Assembly (NCBI RefSeq): GCF_947504135.1
Contig: NZ_CANNGG010000001.1
Span: forward strand, 248,001 to 312,000
Length of the DNA: 64,000 nucleotides
Direction: 5' to 3'
DNA from: an uncultured Tenacibaculum sp.
GTDB lineage: Bacteria; Bacteroidota; Bacteroidia; Flavobacteriales; Flavobacteriaceae
Both the position numbers and the translations under genes were made by a program. This document shows positions 43,314 through 53,392 of this stretch, piece after piece (the stretch's first letter is position 1; every line of letters begins with the position of its first letter). A model generated the notes under the pieces. It was not told the origin of the DNA. It did not search any database and worked only from the letters and a program-made list of their open reading frames with translations.

Positions 43314-44726
43314 ATGAGAAAAATAATTGGGCTAACAGCGATGTTAGCATTATTTATAAACTGCGGAGGCAGTGAAAGTGAAGTTATCACACCAAAAGAA
43401 GATAAGGTCATTGCTGTAGATGATTCTTTTCAAGTAACTGAAGATACAGTTTTTGAGTTAAACTTCTTATCAAATGACACCTATACACAAGGAAGCCTAG
43501 AAGTTAATTTACCAACGACTTCTGATGCCGATGGTATTTTAACTCAAAGCAATAACAAATTCAGCTATACACCAATTAAAGGATTTGTAGGAGTAGATTC
43601 TTTTACATACACCATTTGTAGTACTAAAGAAGAGGATAAGTGCTCAACAGCAACAGTAAGTTTAACTGTTGTAGATCAAGGGAGTCCTGATGCAAAAAAT
43701 GACGCTTATACTACACAAAAGAATATAGAAATTACTATTAGTGATTTCTTAGAAAATGATAATTTAATTGACGATGCAGAATTTGAATCTATTGATAATT
43801 CTAGCACAAATGGATCGGTTACCTTAAATAGCAATGGAACAATAACATATGTGCCACAAGCTGATTTTGTAGGTAATGACACATTTACATATACAATTTG
43901 TGATGATGATACTACAAAAAGTTGTTCTACAGCCACTATAACTATTAAGGTAGAAGAGCCTTCTAATAATGTAGGGAGTTTTAATATACCTTCTGAATTA
44001 GCTGAATATTATAAAAATACCGATTTTAATTTGACGGGTAATGACCTAAAAGAAGAATTAGCTACAACGATAATAGGTACACATACTACCAACTTATCAT
44101 ATACTCCTGGTGTATGGGATGTATTAAAACAATCTGATTTAGATCGTACAGATAATAGCAAAGTAGTCTTAATTTACGGGTATGATGATAATGACGGAAA
44201 TTATGTAACAGATAGAACTCGTAGTAAAGATGCAAATGGAGGCGCACAAGGAACTGATTGGAATAGAGAACATGTATACCCTAAGTCTTTAGGAAACCCG
44301 AATTTAGGAACATCTGGACCTGGTGCAGATGCGCATCACTTAAGACCTTCTGATGTTACATTTAATTCTCAACGAGGTAATAAATTATTTGCAGCTGGTT
44401 CAGGTAATGCTGGTGATGTATCAGGAAATTGGTACCCTGGTGATGAATGGAAAGGCGATGTTGCTCGTATGATGATGTATATGTATTTACGATATGGGGA
44501 CAGATGTTTGCCTAAAAATGTAACCGTAGGTTCTACAGTAGCTTCTGACAGTAATATGGTTGCTTTGTTGTTAGAATGGAATGCTGATGACCCTGTGTCT
44601 GATTTAGAAATACAACGTAATAATGTTGTAGCTAATAATCAAGGAAATAGAAATCCATTTATTGATAATCCGTATTTAGCTACTCTAATATGGGATGGTA
44701 GTGAAGCGGATAACACCTGGAAGTAA
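43314..44726 (+). CDS. Secreted endonuclease I with two Ig/cadherin-like repeats
   Basis: A 470-residue lipoprotein (signal MRKIIGLTAMLALFINCGG, Cys 17). Two tandem beta domains of about 90 residues follow, each ending in the same words (VGVDSFTYTIC and VGNDTFTYTIC), typical of cadherin-like Big_9 repeats. From about 230 there is an endonuclease I domain with the His-metal motif DWNREHVYPKS and ADAHHLRPSDVTFNSQRGNK. It should degrade extracellular DNA for phosphate or nucleotides. No type IX sorting domain is visible at the C-terminus (DGSEADNTWK). Confidence 0.9.
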   Translation: MRKIIGLTAMLALFINCGGSESEVITPKEDKVIAVDDSFQVTEDTVFELNFLSNDTYTQGSLEVNLPTTSDADGILTQSNNKFSYTPIKGFVGVDSFTYTICSTKEEDKCSTATVSLTVVDQGSPDAKNDAYTTQKNIEITISDFLENDNLIDDAEFESIDNSSTNGSVTLNSNGTITYVPQADFVGNDTFTYTICDDDTTKSCSTATITIKVEEPSNNVGSFNIPSELAEYYKNTDFNLTGNDLKEELATTIIGTHTTNLSYTPGVWDVLKQSDLDRTDNSKVVLIYGYDDNDGNYVTDRTRSKDANGGAQGTDWNREHVYPKSLGNPNLGTSGPGADAHHLRPSDVTFNSQRGNKLFAAGSGNAGDVSGNWYPGDEWKGDVARMMMYMYLRYGDRCLPKNVTVGSTVASDSNMVALLLEWNADDPVSDLEIQRNNVVANNQGNRNPFIDNPYLATLIWDGSEADNTWK

Positions 44727-44747
44727 CGATTTATTTTTACTATAATT

Positions 44748-44778
44748 GAAAAGCCTGAGCATCTGCTCAGGCTTTTTT
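44748..44778 (+). terminator. Terminator after the endonuclease gene
   Basis: AAAAGCCTGAGC-ATCT-GCTCAGGCTTTTTT, a strong perfect hairpin. Confidence 0.92.
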
Positions 44779-44859
44779 GATTTTGTAATAGATAGTCCCC
44801 CACAGATTATCATACTGTAATGAATTGAAGAATAAGTGAAATTCGATATAATTGAGCAT

Positions 44860-44893
44860 AAAAAAACCGAAGCATTTAGCTTCGGTTTTTTTA
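44860..44893 (-). terminator. Terminator after sdhB
   Basis: AAAAAAACCGAAGC-ATTTA-GCTTCGGTTTTTTT. The T-run works for the sdhCAB transcript on the minus strand, and for readthrough on the plus strand. Confidence 0.9.
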
Positions 44894-44913
44894 TATATAA
44901 GTAAGGTTGTATG

Positions 44914-45669
44914 TTACCCTTTAAAACTAGCTTTTAAGAACTCAGAGTTCATACGAGCAATATTTTCTAAAGAAATTCCTTTAGGACACTCAATTTCACA
45001 AGCTCCGGTGTTTGTACAGTTACCAAAACCTTCTAAATCCATTTGAGCAACCATGTTTTTAACACGCTCAGTAGCCTCTACTTGACCTTGAGGTAGTAAA
45101 GCATACTGAGATACTTTAGCTCCCACAAATAGCATTGCAGATGAGTTTTTACAAGTAGCTACACAAGCACCACAACCGATACAAGTTGCAGCATCCATTG
45201 CTTTATCAGCATTTTCTTTAGGAACTAAGATAGCATTTGCATCTGTGGTGTTTCCTGATGTGTTTACAGAAATGTAACCACCTGCTTGTTGAATTCTTTC
45301 AAAAGAACCTCTATCAACTACTAAATCTTTAATTACTGGGAAAGCAGCAGCTCTAAATGGCTCAATTGTAATAGTGTCGCCATCGTTAAACATACGCATG
45401 TGTAACTGACAAGTAGTTACTCCACGATCTGGTCCGTGTGCTTCACCATTGATATACATTGAACACATACCGCAAATTCCTTCACGACAGTCGTGGTCAA
45501 ATGCTACAGGCTCTTCACCAGCATTAACTAATTGTTCGTTTAATACGTCCATCATTTCTAAGAAAGACATATGCTCAGAAATATCGGTCACCTTATATTC
45601 GACCATTTTCCCTTTATCGTTCGCTCCTTTTTGTCTCCAAATTTTTAGCGTAAGATTCATGTTACTCAT
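44914..45669 (-). CDS. sdhB: Succinate dehydrogenase iron-sulfur subunit
   Basis: A 251-residue subunit carrying the 2Fe-2S, 4Fe-4S and 3Fe-4S clusters that pass electrons from SdhA to the membrane quinone. The 2Fe-2S ligands are in [16 protein letters not shown], and the ferredoxin-type clusters in [11 protein letters not shown] and [17 protein letters not shown]. Starts at 45669 (MSNMNLTL) or 45660 (MNLTLKIW) are both possible. Third gene of sdhCAB, 11 bp after sdhA. Confidence 0.95.
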   Translation of the reverse strand: MSNMNLTLKIWRQKGANDKGKMVEYKVTDISEHMSFLEMMDVLNEQLVNAGEEPVAFDHDCREGICGMCSMYINGEAHGPDRGVTTCQLHMRMFNDGDTITIEPFRAAAFPVIKDLVVDRGSFERIQQAGGYISVNTSGNTTDANAILVPKENADKAMDAATCIGCGACVATCKNSSAMLFVGAKVSQYALLPQGQVEATERVKNMVAQMDLEGFGNCTNTGACEIECPKGISLENIARMNSEFLKASFKG

Positions 45670-45680
45670 ATCTCTGTTTC

Positions 45681-47696
45681 TTATTTATATGAACGTTGTT
45701 TTAGTTCAATATCGTTAAACTCTAATTCTTCTTTGTGTAAAACAGCATCCGCTGGTTCACCTTTGTATTCCCAAGCAGCAACGTAAGCAAAGTTAGCATC
45801 ATCACGTTTAGCTTCTCCTTTTTGAGGTCCGTCTAATTCAACAGACTCTTCTCTAAAGTGTCCTCCACAAGACTCAGTTCTGTTTAAGGCATCTTTAGCA
45901 AATAACTCTCCTAACTCTAAGAAATCAGCAACTCTTCCTGCTTTTTCTAACTCAGGGTTCATTTCATTTGCACCTCCGGGAACTGTTACATTCTTCCAGA
46001 AATCTTCACGTAACGCTTTAATTTCAGCCATTGCTTCTTTTAAACCTTGCTCGTTACGTGCCATTCCACATTTTTCCCACATGATTTTTCCTAATTTCTT
46101 GTGGTAGTAATCTACAGAATGCTCTCCTTTATTGTTAATGAAGAAATCAATACGATCTTTAACCGCTTTTTCAGCTTCTTCAAATTCTTTAGTTTCGGTT
46201 GAAATTTTACCTGTACGGATATCGTTAGATAAATAATCACCAATTGTGTAAGGTAACACAAAGTATCCGTCAGCCAAACCTTGCATTAATGCAGAAGCTC
46301 CTAAACGATTAGCACCGTGATCAGAGAAGTTTGCTTCACCAATAGCATAACAACCATCAATGGTAGTCATTAAGTTATAATCTACCCAAATTCCACCCAT
46401 GGTGTAGTGAGTTGCAGGATAAATCATCATTGGTGTTTTGTATGGATTGTCATCAACAATCTTCTCATACATTTGGAATAAGTTTCCGTATTTAGCTTCT
46501 ACTACTTTTTCACCTTCCTCAATAATTTTTTCTTGAGTAGGATTTTTAACTCCGTGTAATTTACACTGCTCTTTACCGTAACGCTCAATAGCTGATTTAA
46601 AATCTAAGTAAACAGCTTCACCTGTAGCATTTACACCATAACCAGCATCACAACGCTCTTTTGCAGCACGAGAAGCCACATCACGAGGTACTAAGTTACC
46701 AAAAGCAGGATATCTTCTTTCTAAGTAGTAATCTCTATCTTCTTCAGCAATTTGAGTTGGTTTTAACTTTCCTTCTCTAATAGCTAATACATCTTCCATT
46801 TTCTTAGGAACCCAAATACGACCATCGTTACGTAATGATTCAGACATTAGGGTTAGTTTAGACTGATAGTCTCCCGAACGAGGAATACATGTTGGGTGAA
46901 TTTGCGTGTAACAAGGGTTTGCAAAGAAAGCTCCTTTTTTGTGAACTTTCCAAGCAGCTGTAGCGTTAGATCCCATTGCGTTAGTTGATAAGAAATATAC
47001 ATTTCCGTATCCACCAGAAGCAATTACTACTGCATGTGCAGAGTGACGCTCAATTTCACCAGTAACTAAGTTACGAGCAATAATACCACGAGCTTTTCCA
47101 TCAACAATAACTAAGTCTAACATTTCATGGCGATTGAACATTTCAATCTTACCACGAGCAATTTGACGGTTCATTGCTGAATAAGCTCCTAATAATAACT
47201 GCTGACCAGTTTGACCTTTCGCATAGAACGTACGAGATACTAATACCCCACCAAACGAACGGTTATCTAATTGTCCACCATAATCACGAGCAAAAGGAAC
47301 TCCTTGCGCCACACATTGATCGATGATGTTTGCAGAAACCTCAGCTAAACGAAAAACGTTAGCCTCACGAGAACGGTAATCTCCACCTTTTACAGTATCG
47401 TAAAATAAACGGTAAAAAGAATCACCATCTCCTTGATAGTTTTTTGCTGCGTTAATACCTCCTTGTGCTGCAATAGAGTGTGCACGACGAGGAGAATCTT
47501 GGTAAGCAAAAGCTTTAACGTTGTATCCTAATTCTGCTAAAGTTGCAGAAGCAGAACCACCCGCTAAACCAGTACCTACTACAATAACGTCAATTAAACG
47601 CTTGTTAGCAGGGTTTACCAAGTCGATTTTATCTTTATAAGTTGTCCACTTATCTTTTAATGGACCTTTTGGTATTTTTGAATCTAAAATTGCCAT
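45681..47696 (-). CDS. sdhA: Succinate dehydrogenase flavoprotein subunit
   Basis: A 671-residue flavoprotein oxidising succinate to fumarate with covalent [23 protein letters not shown] binds [23 protein letters not shown] contains the His for covalent attachment, and [20 protein letters not shown] and [10 protein letters not shown] line the substrate site. The size and sequence fit the B-type (cytochrome b558) complexes of Bacteroidota. It lies 15 bp after sdhC and 11 bp before sdhB in one operon. Confidence 0.96.
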   Translation of the reverse strand: MAILDSKIPKGPLKDKWTTYKDKIDLVNPANKRLIDVIVVGTGLAGGSASATLAELGYNVKAFAYQDSPRRAHSIAAQGGINAAKNYQGDGDSFYRLFYDTVKGGDYRSREANVFRLAEVSANIIDQCVAQGVPFARDYGGQLDNRSFGGVLVSRTFYAKGQTGQQLLLGAYSAMNRQIARGKIEMFNRHEMLDLVIVDGKARGIIARNLVTGEIERHSAHAVVIASGGYGNVYFLSTNAMGSNATAAWKVHKKGAFFANPCYTQIHPTCIPRSGDYQSKLTLMSESLRNDGRIWVPKKMEDVLAIREGKLKPTQIAEEDRDYYLERRYPAFGNLVPRDVASRAAKERCDAGYGVNATGEAVYLDFKSAIERYGKEQCKLHGVKNPTQEKIIEEGEKVVEAKYGNLFQMYEKIVDDNPYKTPMMIYPATHYTMGGIWVDYNLMTTIDGCYAIGEANFSDHGANRLGASALMQGLADGYFVLPYTIGDYLSNDIRTGKISTETKEFEEAEKAVKDRIDFFINNKGEHSVDYYHKKLGKIMWEKCGMARNEQGLKEAMAEIKALREDFWKNVTVPGGANEMNPELEKAGRVADFLELGELFAKDALNRTESCGGHFREESVELDGPQKGEAKRDDANFAYVAAWEYKGEPADAVLHKEELEFNDIELKQRSYK

Positions 47697-47711
47697 ATTT
47701 AAGTGGTTTTA

Positions 47712-48404
47712 TTAATGATTGAAAAAGTGGAATAACGCAATGATGATAAATCCTGCTGGAATACCAATAGCATATATTTTACCAAATGTTTTCAACCCTC
47801 TGGTATATTTGTTATTTGCTCCAACTGATTGGAATGCAGAGCTAAATCCGTGTAATAAGTGTAATGCTAAGAAAATAAAAGCAATTACATAAGCACCTAC
47901 TCTAAGTGGATTTACAAATTTGTGTTGTAATTCTTCAAAATATCTTAACCCACTTTCTGCGTTGTTTGGGTCTATTAAACCAGACATATCACCTTGAATA
48001 AATTTGGTGTTGATTTCTGGAAACCAAAAATCGATAAAGTGTAAAACAATAAACGCTAAAATAGCGGCTCCACTATAAATCATGTTTCTACTCATCCAAG
48101 TAGAGTTCGCAGCTCCGTTATTTTTAGCATAACTTACTTTACGTGCACTGTTGTTTTTCATTTCTAAGATGAATCCCATTACAAAGTGAAAAACAACACC
48201 AAAAATTAAGATTGGTTGCATTACATACTGTACCAAACCGTTAGTTCCCATAAAGTGCGACAATTTGTTAAATGTTGCTCCATTATCTGGAAAAATTGAG
48301 GTGATGTTAATTGCAAAATGTTGTAATAAGAAAAACATCAGGAAGAATGCCGAAAGTGCCATGGCAAACTTTCTTCCGATAGAAGATTTTAGTAATCCGC
48401 TCAT
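47712..48404 (-). CDS. sdhC: Succinate dehydrogenase cytochrome b subunit (b558 type)
   Basis: A 230-residue membrane anchor with five helices that holds two hemes b, as in the B. subtilis/Wolinella type. Helix-embedded His are seen in FLLQHFAINITSI, VVFHFVMGFIL, FIVLHFIDFWFP, FLALHLLHGFSS and ALFHFFNH. One large subunit replaces the separate SdhC and SdhD of proteobacteria. First gene of sdhCAB, with a good promoter just upstream. Confidence 0.93.
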   Translation of the reverse strand: MSGLLKSSIGRKFAMALSAFFLMFFLLQHFAINITSIFPDNGATFNKLSHFMGTNGLVQYVMQPILIFGVVFHFVMGFILEMKNNSARKVSYAKNNGAANSTWMSRNMIYSGAAILAFIVLHFIDFWFPEINTKFIQGDMSGLIDPNNAESGLRYFEELQHKFVNPLRVGAYVIAFIFLALHLLHGFSSAFQSVGANNKYTRGLKTFGKIYAIGIPAGFIIIALFHFFNH

Positions 48405-48432
48405 TATTTTGTTGATTGATTAAATAATAAGA

Positions 48433-48463
48433 CAAATTTAAGCGGAACGCATTACTTGAACAA
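48433..48463 (-). promoter_or_regulatory. sdhCAB promoter
   Basis: On the minus strand TTG (48461-48463), 20 bases, then TAAATTTG (48433-48440). Both elements and the spacing fit the Bacteroidota consensus. The leader is about 25 nt. Confidence 0.7.
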
Positions 48464-48515
48464 ACTTTACGAATTGTTTTCTTAAATATTTAGAATGGGT
48501 TTAAATAGAGGGTTG

Positions 48516-49397
48516 TTACTCGTTTTCAAAAAAGTCAATATCAAGTTCTTTTACCTCGTAAACAGACTTAATTTGTATACCAACATTGTATTCATGCATT
48601 AAATCAGAAAGTTTATTTCCATCTATAAGCACTATTGTATGGTGTGCATCGCTTGCTTTTTTTACCGCTTTATCATCAAATGTTGATGTTGTTACAAAAA
48701 CGCCTTTCTGAGTGTCTCCACTCATAGCACCAATAAAGTTGCGAATATCTTTTTCTCTTACTTTGTTATCACCATATCTTTTTGCTTGTATATAAATTTT
48801 ATCAAGTCCTAATTTATCCTCGTTAATTATTCCGTCAATTCCACCATCACCAGTTTTAGAAGTTTCAATAAAATCACCATATCCCATTTTTTTCAGAAGA
48901 ATTAATATAATTTTTTCAAAATAAAAAGGGTCTATAGACTTTAGTTTATCTAAAAGTTCTTCTTTAACCTCTGTTTCAATTTGTAAAAAACCTTCGTCAA
49001 TTAAGTCTTGAGGAGAAGCATTTTCAATTTTGTGAGGAGTAGTTTCTTTGGAAGGTTTTTCTTCAGTATAAAAATCTAAAAAACTCGAAGAATTCTCAAC
49101 ATCTTTTAGGGTAAGTGATTTATTTACAGAGTTTATTCCTTTTTGAGTAATTTTAACCATACCTCTTTTAGGGAATTCAATAAATCCACCTTTTTTCAGA
49201 TAAGATTTTCCCCATGCAATCCTATTAAGAATTAATGTATCTCCACTTTTAGTTTTCTTTTCTAATTGTTCTTTGGTTAAATCAGAATAAAATTGATTAA
49301 TAATTTTTTTACTCATTTCACGATGATGAATCGTTTCACCATTTGAAAGAATTTTTAGGATAGGTATAAAGGTTTCGTGAAACTTAGGAATCTCCAT
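48516..49397 (-). CDS. Mrr-like restriction endonuclease
   Basis: A 293-residue protein. The N-terminal 90 residues match the Mrr_N winged-helix domain (GETIHHREMSKKIINQFYSD, LNRIAWGKSYLKKGGFIEFP). The C-terminal Mrr_cat nuclease domain has the PD-(D/E)xK-type site GYGDFIETSKTGDGGIDGII then DKIYIQAKRYG. Mrr-type (type IV) enzymes cut methylated DNA. No methylase or helicase partner is adjacent, as expected for type IV. It shares the window with a methyltransferase at 21681, whose methyl mark it must tolerate. Confidence 0.9.
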   Translation of the reverse strand: MEIPKFHETFIPILKILSNGETIHHREMSKKIINQFYSDLTKEQLEKKTKSGDTLILNRIAWGKSYLKKGGFIEFPKRGMVKITQKGINSVNKSLTLKDVENSSSFLDFYTEEKPSKETTPHKIENASPQDLIDEGFLQIETEVKEELLDKLKSIDPFYFEKIILILLKKMGYGDFIETSKTGDGGIDGIINEDKLGLDKIYIQAKRYGDNKVREKDIRNFIGAMSGDTQKGVFVTTSTFDDKAVKKASDAHHTIVLIDGNKLSDLMHEYNVGIQIKSVYEVKELDIDFFENE

Positions 49398-49463
49398 AAC
49401 TTTAAATATAAAATTGCAATTTCAGCTAAAGTAATACTTATAAATTTATATTTTTTTAAAAGT

Positions 49464-50150
49464 TTAATTAACAGTCAGGTTTAGTATAGAAGCTAACTCC
49501 ACAGGTTTTTCTAACGGAATCATGTGTCCGCAATTTTTAATAGTAATATTTTTTCCGTTTTTAGTTGTTTGTGCAAACTCTTTTACCTTTTTTGGATTGA
49601 TAAGTGCATCATTTTCCGCAGTAATAAAAAGTAAGGGAATGTTTAATTTTAAAACTTTTTGTGAAATATTTATTCTAGATGAAGTAGCTTTTAACTGACG
49701 CAATAATACTTCTTTTCCTAAATCTACATCCATTTTTTTGATGATGGAAACAATCTTGGAATTACTGTGATTATCAGGTTGTAAAAATTGTTGAATTCTT
49801 GCTTGTGAGATTCCTTTATAGTTGTGTTTTTCTAAAAAATCAATGGTGCTTTTTCGCAGTTGAATTTCTGAATCACTCAATCCGTCTGTGTTGGCGGCAA
49901 CTATAATTAGTTTTTTTACCTTTTCAGGATGATGAATTGCAAAGTTCATAGCAGAAAATCCACCTAAAGAAAATCCTACAATTGTAGCTGGAACTTCAAT
50001 ATGATTTGTAATAATTGTATTGATTTCTTCAAAAGAGTTTGCAGGAGTAATATCAATATGGATAGGTAATATGTTTTCTAACTTCGGAAACACAAATTGC
50101 CATAAATCTACCGTACACATCGTACCTGAAATAAAGTATACCTTTTGCAT
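49464..50150 (-). CDS. Alpha/beta hydrolase
   Basis: A 228-residue alpha/beta-hydrolase fold protein. The nucleophile elbow is VGFSLGGFSAMNFA (Ser near 82), the acid is expected in FITAENDALINPKKV, and the His in NCGHMIPLEKPVE. It resembles small esterases and carboxylic-ester hydrolases of the MenH/BioH size class; substrate unknown. Its ATG directly follows the stop of the DUF6973-like gene, so the two are co-translated. Confidence 0.85.
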   Translation of the reverse strand: MQKVYFISGTMCTVDLWQFVFPKLENILPIHIDITPANSFEEINTIITNHIEVPATIVGFSLGGFSAMNFAIHHPEKVKKLIIVAANTDGLSDSEIQLRKSTIDFLEKHNYKGISQARIQQFLQPDNHSNSKIVSIIKKMDVDLGKEVLLRQLKATSSRINISQKVLKLNIPLLFITAENDALINPKKVKEFAQTTKNGKNITIKNCGHMIPLEKPVELASILNLTVN

Positions 50151-50771
50151 TTATTGTTTGTAATTAGAATTGACTAAGCATTTATTGTTTTTCCATTTTC
50201 CTTTGAGAGATTCATCAGAAATAATTTTATCATCACAAGTTAAAAAATTTCCTTTTGGGTCTTTTTTGATGATTTTTAGCTTTCCTTGATGAATGGCATT
50301 AATAACTCTGTAAATTAATCCATTTTTAGGGAGTTTTCCATTTTCTTCAGAAAGAGACAATCCGATTTCGTTATTAAATAAATCCATTTCCGAAGAAATT
50401 TCATCAGGAACAACACCGTCTTCTAATTGTTGTTTTTTAAAAGTTTGATAGTTTTCTTTTTCGTGAGCCCTTCCAAGAGATCGAGCCGCATTTTTTCCAA
50501 TTTCTTGTTGTAACAAAGCCATCCAAAAAGCATGACGAAACGCATCTACTTTTCCACCAGAATAATCACCATCTAACAAGGGAGAAACTCTTATAGAGTC
50601 ACTTACTCTTAATGCTTCACGTGAAACAATTAAGGCTAGTTTAGCCTTGAAAGGGTGGAGTAGTACCCACTTTTTTTTAGGGGAAGATAATTTTTTAAAT
50701 TCTTGCCAGTTGGATTGAGAAAACAAAGAAATATTTAAAAAAAGAAAAGTTGTGAGTAGTATTTTTTGCAT
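50151..50771 (-). CDS. Secreted DUF6973-like protein
   Basis: A 206-residue protein with a signal peptide (MQKILLTTFLFLNISLFSQS). The centre contains KVDAFRHAFWMALLQQEIGK and SLGRAHEKENY, the His-containing pattern I associate with DUF6973 (a domain seen in secreted and toxin-like proteins). The conserved His, Asp and Glu could form a metal site, but no activity is known. I start at 50771 because that begins the signal peptide; 23 open codons upstream look non-coding. Operon with the alpha/beta hydrolase. Confidence 0.7.
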   Translation of the reverse strand: MQKILLTTFLFLNISLFSQSNWQEFKKLSSPKKKWVLLHPFKAKLALIVSREALRVSDSIRVSPLLDGDYSGGKVDAFRHAFWMALLQQEIGKNAARSLGRAHEKENYQTFKKQQLEDGVVPDEISSEMDLFNNEIGLSLSEENGKLPKNGLIYRVINAIHQGKLKIIKKDPKGNFLTCDDKIISDESLKGKWKNNKCLVNSNYKQ

Positions 50772-50837
50772 TAACAATATTTTAGAGCAAAGATATAGGG
50801 TTTTGTTTGTTCTTGTTTTGTGTAAGAAAATAATGAA

Positions 50838-50864
50838 CAAAAAAAACCACGCAACGCGTGGTCA
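50838..50864 (-). terminator. Terminator after the truncated methyltransferase gene
   Basis: On the minus strand ACCACGC-GTT-GCGTGGT followed by TTTTTTTT, a compact strong terminator. Confidence 0.9.
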
Positions 50865-51005
50865 ACTACACAACTAATACGTTTGTTACACTAATACAAA
50901 CAACCTTTTTTGACATGGTAAAACTACAGCTAACAAGATGAATAGATATTATTTAAGTTTTAACAAAAGGTCAAATTAATGTGCTCTTTATGTTTTTAAT
51001 GTTAT

Positions 51006-51461
51006 CTAAAAACAACAGATATTATTGTTTTTAAAATAGCGAAAAGAGGGGTTGTGGTCTCCCCAAGAAATTCCTTTTCCAGTTTTAAAAGCCTCTTCAA
51101 CTTTTGGTTCGTCATGGTATACTGAAGAAACTGCATAAAAACCTCCTGTCATAAAAACAGGACTTTTATTATTACCGAAAACCGCAGTTTGCTCAGGAGT
51201 CATATAAAAATTATTATTATTAGTAGCATCGTACTCTACATATCCAGAAGCAGCTTGTGCAGCTAACCATTCTCTTACATATCTTTCTGAAGTATTTGTT
51301 TTATCTGCCAATTCACTAGAAGATAAAGCATCAGGTTCTGAAAGAGATTTGTACAATCCTAGTTTGTCACCAATAGTAACAAGAGGTCCATTAGCAGCAG
51401 CCCCCATTTTGGTAACCACTTTTCCTAATAACTCGTGTAGTTTTGTTTCGTTTAGTTCCAT
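51006..51461 (-). pseudogene. Truncated SAM-dependent methyltransferase
   Basis: 151 codons remain. The N-terminal winged-helix dimerisation domain of a Rv2258c-like class I methyltransferase is clear (NGPLVTIGDKLGLYKSLSEP, TSERYVREWLAAQAASGYVE), up to TGKGISWGDHN. Relatives, about 350 residues long, continue with the SAM-binding domain; here the reading frame shifts to unrelated sequence (PSFRYFKNNNICCF) and stops. No SAM-binding motif is found in the 165 bp that follow, so about 200 residues have been deleted. A promoter and a strong terminator remain, so a short protein may still be made. Confidence 0.7.
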
Positions 51462-51603
51462 AATTAAATAGTTTAGTTGTTAGTAGAAAAACTAATGAGA
51501 AACAACTCGTTAATTATGCACTAGATAAAGTAGAAAGCTTGCAAACTCATTAGTAACATGAGGAGCGAGCCGAATTTAAAAATAAAATAGATAGATAACA
51601 AAG

Positions 51604-51632
51604 TAAATCCCTGCTAATTAGTAGGGATTTTT
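51604..51632 (-). terminator. Terminator after the PLDc_N gene
   Basis: AAATCCCT-N12-AGGGATTT hairpin with a T-run on the plus side and TTTAC on the minus side; probably bidirectional. Confidence 0.65.
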
Positions 51633-51658
51633 TACTGTTTTTTATGATAAACTTTTGT

Positions 51659-51874
51659 TTACTCTTTTATTTTTTGTTCTCTTCCAATTAAGAAATATAA
51701 GACAGCACCAAAAAAGTTGGCAAATAAAACTACTAAAACCCAAACAATTTTATTGTTTCCTTTAAACTCACTTTTTAAAATATCAACGAGAGCAACAATG
51801 GTTGGTATAATTCCAAGTAAAACAATTAAGATTAAAAGAATTTGCCAAGGGCCAATCATTCCTAAATAAGTCAT
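51659..51874 (-). CDS. PLDc_N-domain small membrane protein
   Basis: A 71-residue protein with two membrane helices (GPWQILLILIVLLGIIPTIV and IVWVLVVLFANFFGAVLYFL) and the end LIGREQKIKE. This is the phospholipase D/cardiolipin synthase N-terminal (PLDc_N) pattern, here as a free-standing two-helix protein. No catalytic HKD domain is present. Function unknown. Confidence 0.8.
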   Translation of the reverse strand: MTYLGMIGPWQILLILIVLLGIIPTIVALVDILKSEFKGNNKIVWVLVVLFANFFGAVLYFLIGREQKIKE

Positions 51875-51966
51875 AATGATAACAATTTTTGAAGCTAAAA
51901 TAATAAAAATAAACAGTAATTAAGTAAAGGGGTTTTCTTCCTTGCTTTAGCTTAGAATAAAAAAGA

Positions 51967-52008
51967 AAAACGTCATTACTTTTCTACAGAAAATGTAATG
52001 ACGTTTTA
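51967..52008 (-). terminator. Terminator after the aminopeptidase P gene
   Basis: AAAACGTCATTAC-N15-GTAATGACGTTTT, a 13-bp perfect stem with T-rich flanks on both strands. Confidence 0.8.
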
Positions 52009-52026
52009 AATGTATGTAAAATGATA

Positions 52027-53319
52027 CTATTTATTCATAATATCTTCTATCTCGTCTGCTTCAATAGGTATGTTGCGCATTAAGTTAAAAGGCTCTCCAG
52101 TTTCTTGGATTACAACATCATCTTCTAAACGAATACCAAAACCTTCCTCAGGAATATAAATACCAGGTTCTACCGTAAATACTTGATTTGCTTGCATTGG
52201 CTCATGTAATAATCCGTAGTCATGCGTGTCTAAGCCCATGTGGTGAGAAGTACCGTGCATAAAGTATTTTTTGTATGCTGGCCAGTTTGGATCTTCGTTT
52301 TGAACATCTGCTTTGTCTAATAAGCCTAAACCTAATAATTCCGAAGTCATTAATTTACCAACCTCTACATGGTAATCAGCCCAAAGAGTTCCTGGAACTA
52401 ACATTTTTGTAGCATCATTTTTTACACGATTTACAGCATTGTATACTGCTTTTTGTCTGTCAGTAAAACGACCAGAAACAGGAATGGTACGAGTCATATC
52501 CGAAGAATAATTTGCGTATTCAGCTCCTACATCCATCAATAATAAATCTCCTGCTTTACATTGTTGGTTGTTTTCAATATAATGTAATACGTTTGCGTTG
52601 TTACCTGATGCAATAATTGGTGTATATGCAAACTTCTTAGAACGATTTCTGATGAATTCATGAATAAACTCAGCTTCTACTTCATATTCCCAAACACCAG
52701 GTTTTACGAAATCTAATACGCGTCTGAATCCTTTTTCAGTAATATCACAAGCCTTTTGAATTAAATCGATTTCGATTTGATCTTTTAGTGAACGTAAACG
52801 TTGTAAAATAGGGTTACTTTTTGCTACTGAATGTGCAGGGTATTTGTTTAATAACCACTTAGTAAAACGAGCTTCACGAGTTTCAGTCTCAACAGTAGCA
52901 CGATAGTGCTCGTTGGTGTTAATATAAACGGTATCGGCTAAAGCCATCATTTCAGCTAATACTTTTTCTAAGTCTTGTAACCAGTGTACGTTTTTAATTC
53001 CGCTAGTTTCTAAGGCTTTTTCTTTGGTTAGTTTTTCACCTTCCCAAACAGCAATATGTTCATTGGTTTCACGTAAAAATAATACCTCACGTAAGTTTTC
53101 TTTCGGACAATCTGGAAATAAAACCAATACACTTTCTTCTTGATCTACACCACTTAAAAAGAAAATATCTCGGTGTTGTTCAAAAGGTAAAGTGCTATCT
53201 GCACTTACAGGATATATATCGTTTGAGTTAAAAACAGCTAAACTATTTGGCTTCATTTGCGCCATAAAGTTTTTACGATTTTTTATAAATAATTGACTGT
53301 TTATTGCGTCGTATTTCAT
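52027..53319 (-). CDS. pepP: Xaa-Pro aminopeptidase (M24B)
   Basis: A 430-residue metallopeptidase that removes an N-terminal residue before proline. The N-terminal AMP_N domain (about 1-135) precedes the pita-bread fold with its metal ligands: MDVGAEYANYSSDMTRTIP, HGTSHHMGLDTHDYG, TVEPGIYIPEEG and RLEDDVVIQETG. Cytoplasmic. The promoter box TATTTTTG is at 53350-53357, with a leader of about 25 nt. It may complete peptide breakdown begun by the two secreted peptidases at 31-36 kb. Confidence 0.93.
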   Translation of the reverse strand: MKYDAINSQLFIKNRKNFMAQMKPNSLAVFNSNDIYPVSADSTLPFEQHRDIFFLSGVDQEESVLVLFPDCPKENLREVLFLRETNEHIAVWEGEKLTKEKALETSGIKNVHWLQDLEKVLAEMMALADTVYINTNEHYRATVETETREARFTKWLLNKYPAHSVAKSNPILQRLRSLKDQIEIDLIQKACDITEKGFRRVLDFVKPGVWEYEVEAEFIHEFIRNRSKKFAYTPIIASGNNANVLHYIENNQQCKAGDLLLMDVGAEYANYSSDMTRTIPVSGRFTDRQKAVYNAVNRVKNDATKMLVPGTLWADYHVEVGKLMTSELLGLGLLDKADVQNEDPNWPAYKKYFMHGTSHHMGLDTHDYGLLHEPMQANQVFTVEPGIYIPEEGFGIRLEDDVVIQETGEPFNLMRNIPIEADEIEDIMNK

Positions 53320-53349
53320 AATGATTCAATTAAATTTGATAAAGTCCTT

Positions 53350-53357
53350 CAAAAATA
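53350..53357 (-). promoter_or_regulatory. pepP -7 promoter box
   Basis: TATTTTTG on the minus strand, a perfect -7 match 30 bases before the ATG. Confidence 0.55.
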
Positions 53358-53392
53358 CGGAAAGAAACTGTGCAAATATTAGCCATTTGGCG

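Noticed and set aside
43314..44726. A type IX secretion sorting tail on the secreted endonuclease.
   Set aside because: The C-terminus (PYLATLIWDGSEADNTWK) lacks the conserved beta-sandwich motifs of such tails; the lipoprotein signal explains export.
48516..49397. A larger defence island around the Mrr-like endonuclease.
   Set aside because: Its neighbours are sdhC and an ordinary hydrolase pair, and the other defence genes lie 24 kb away.
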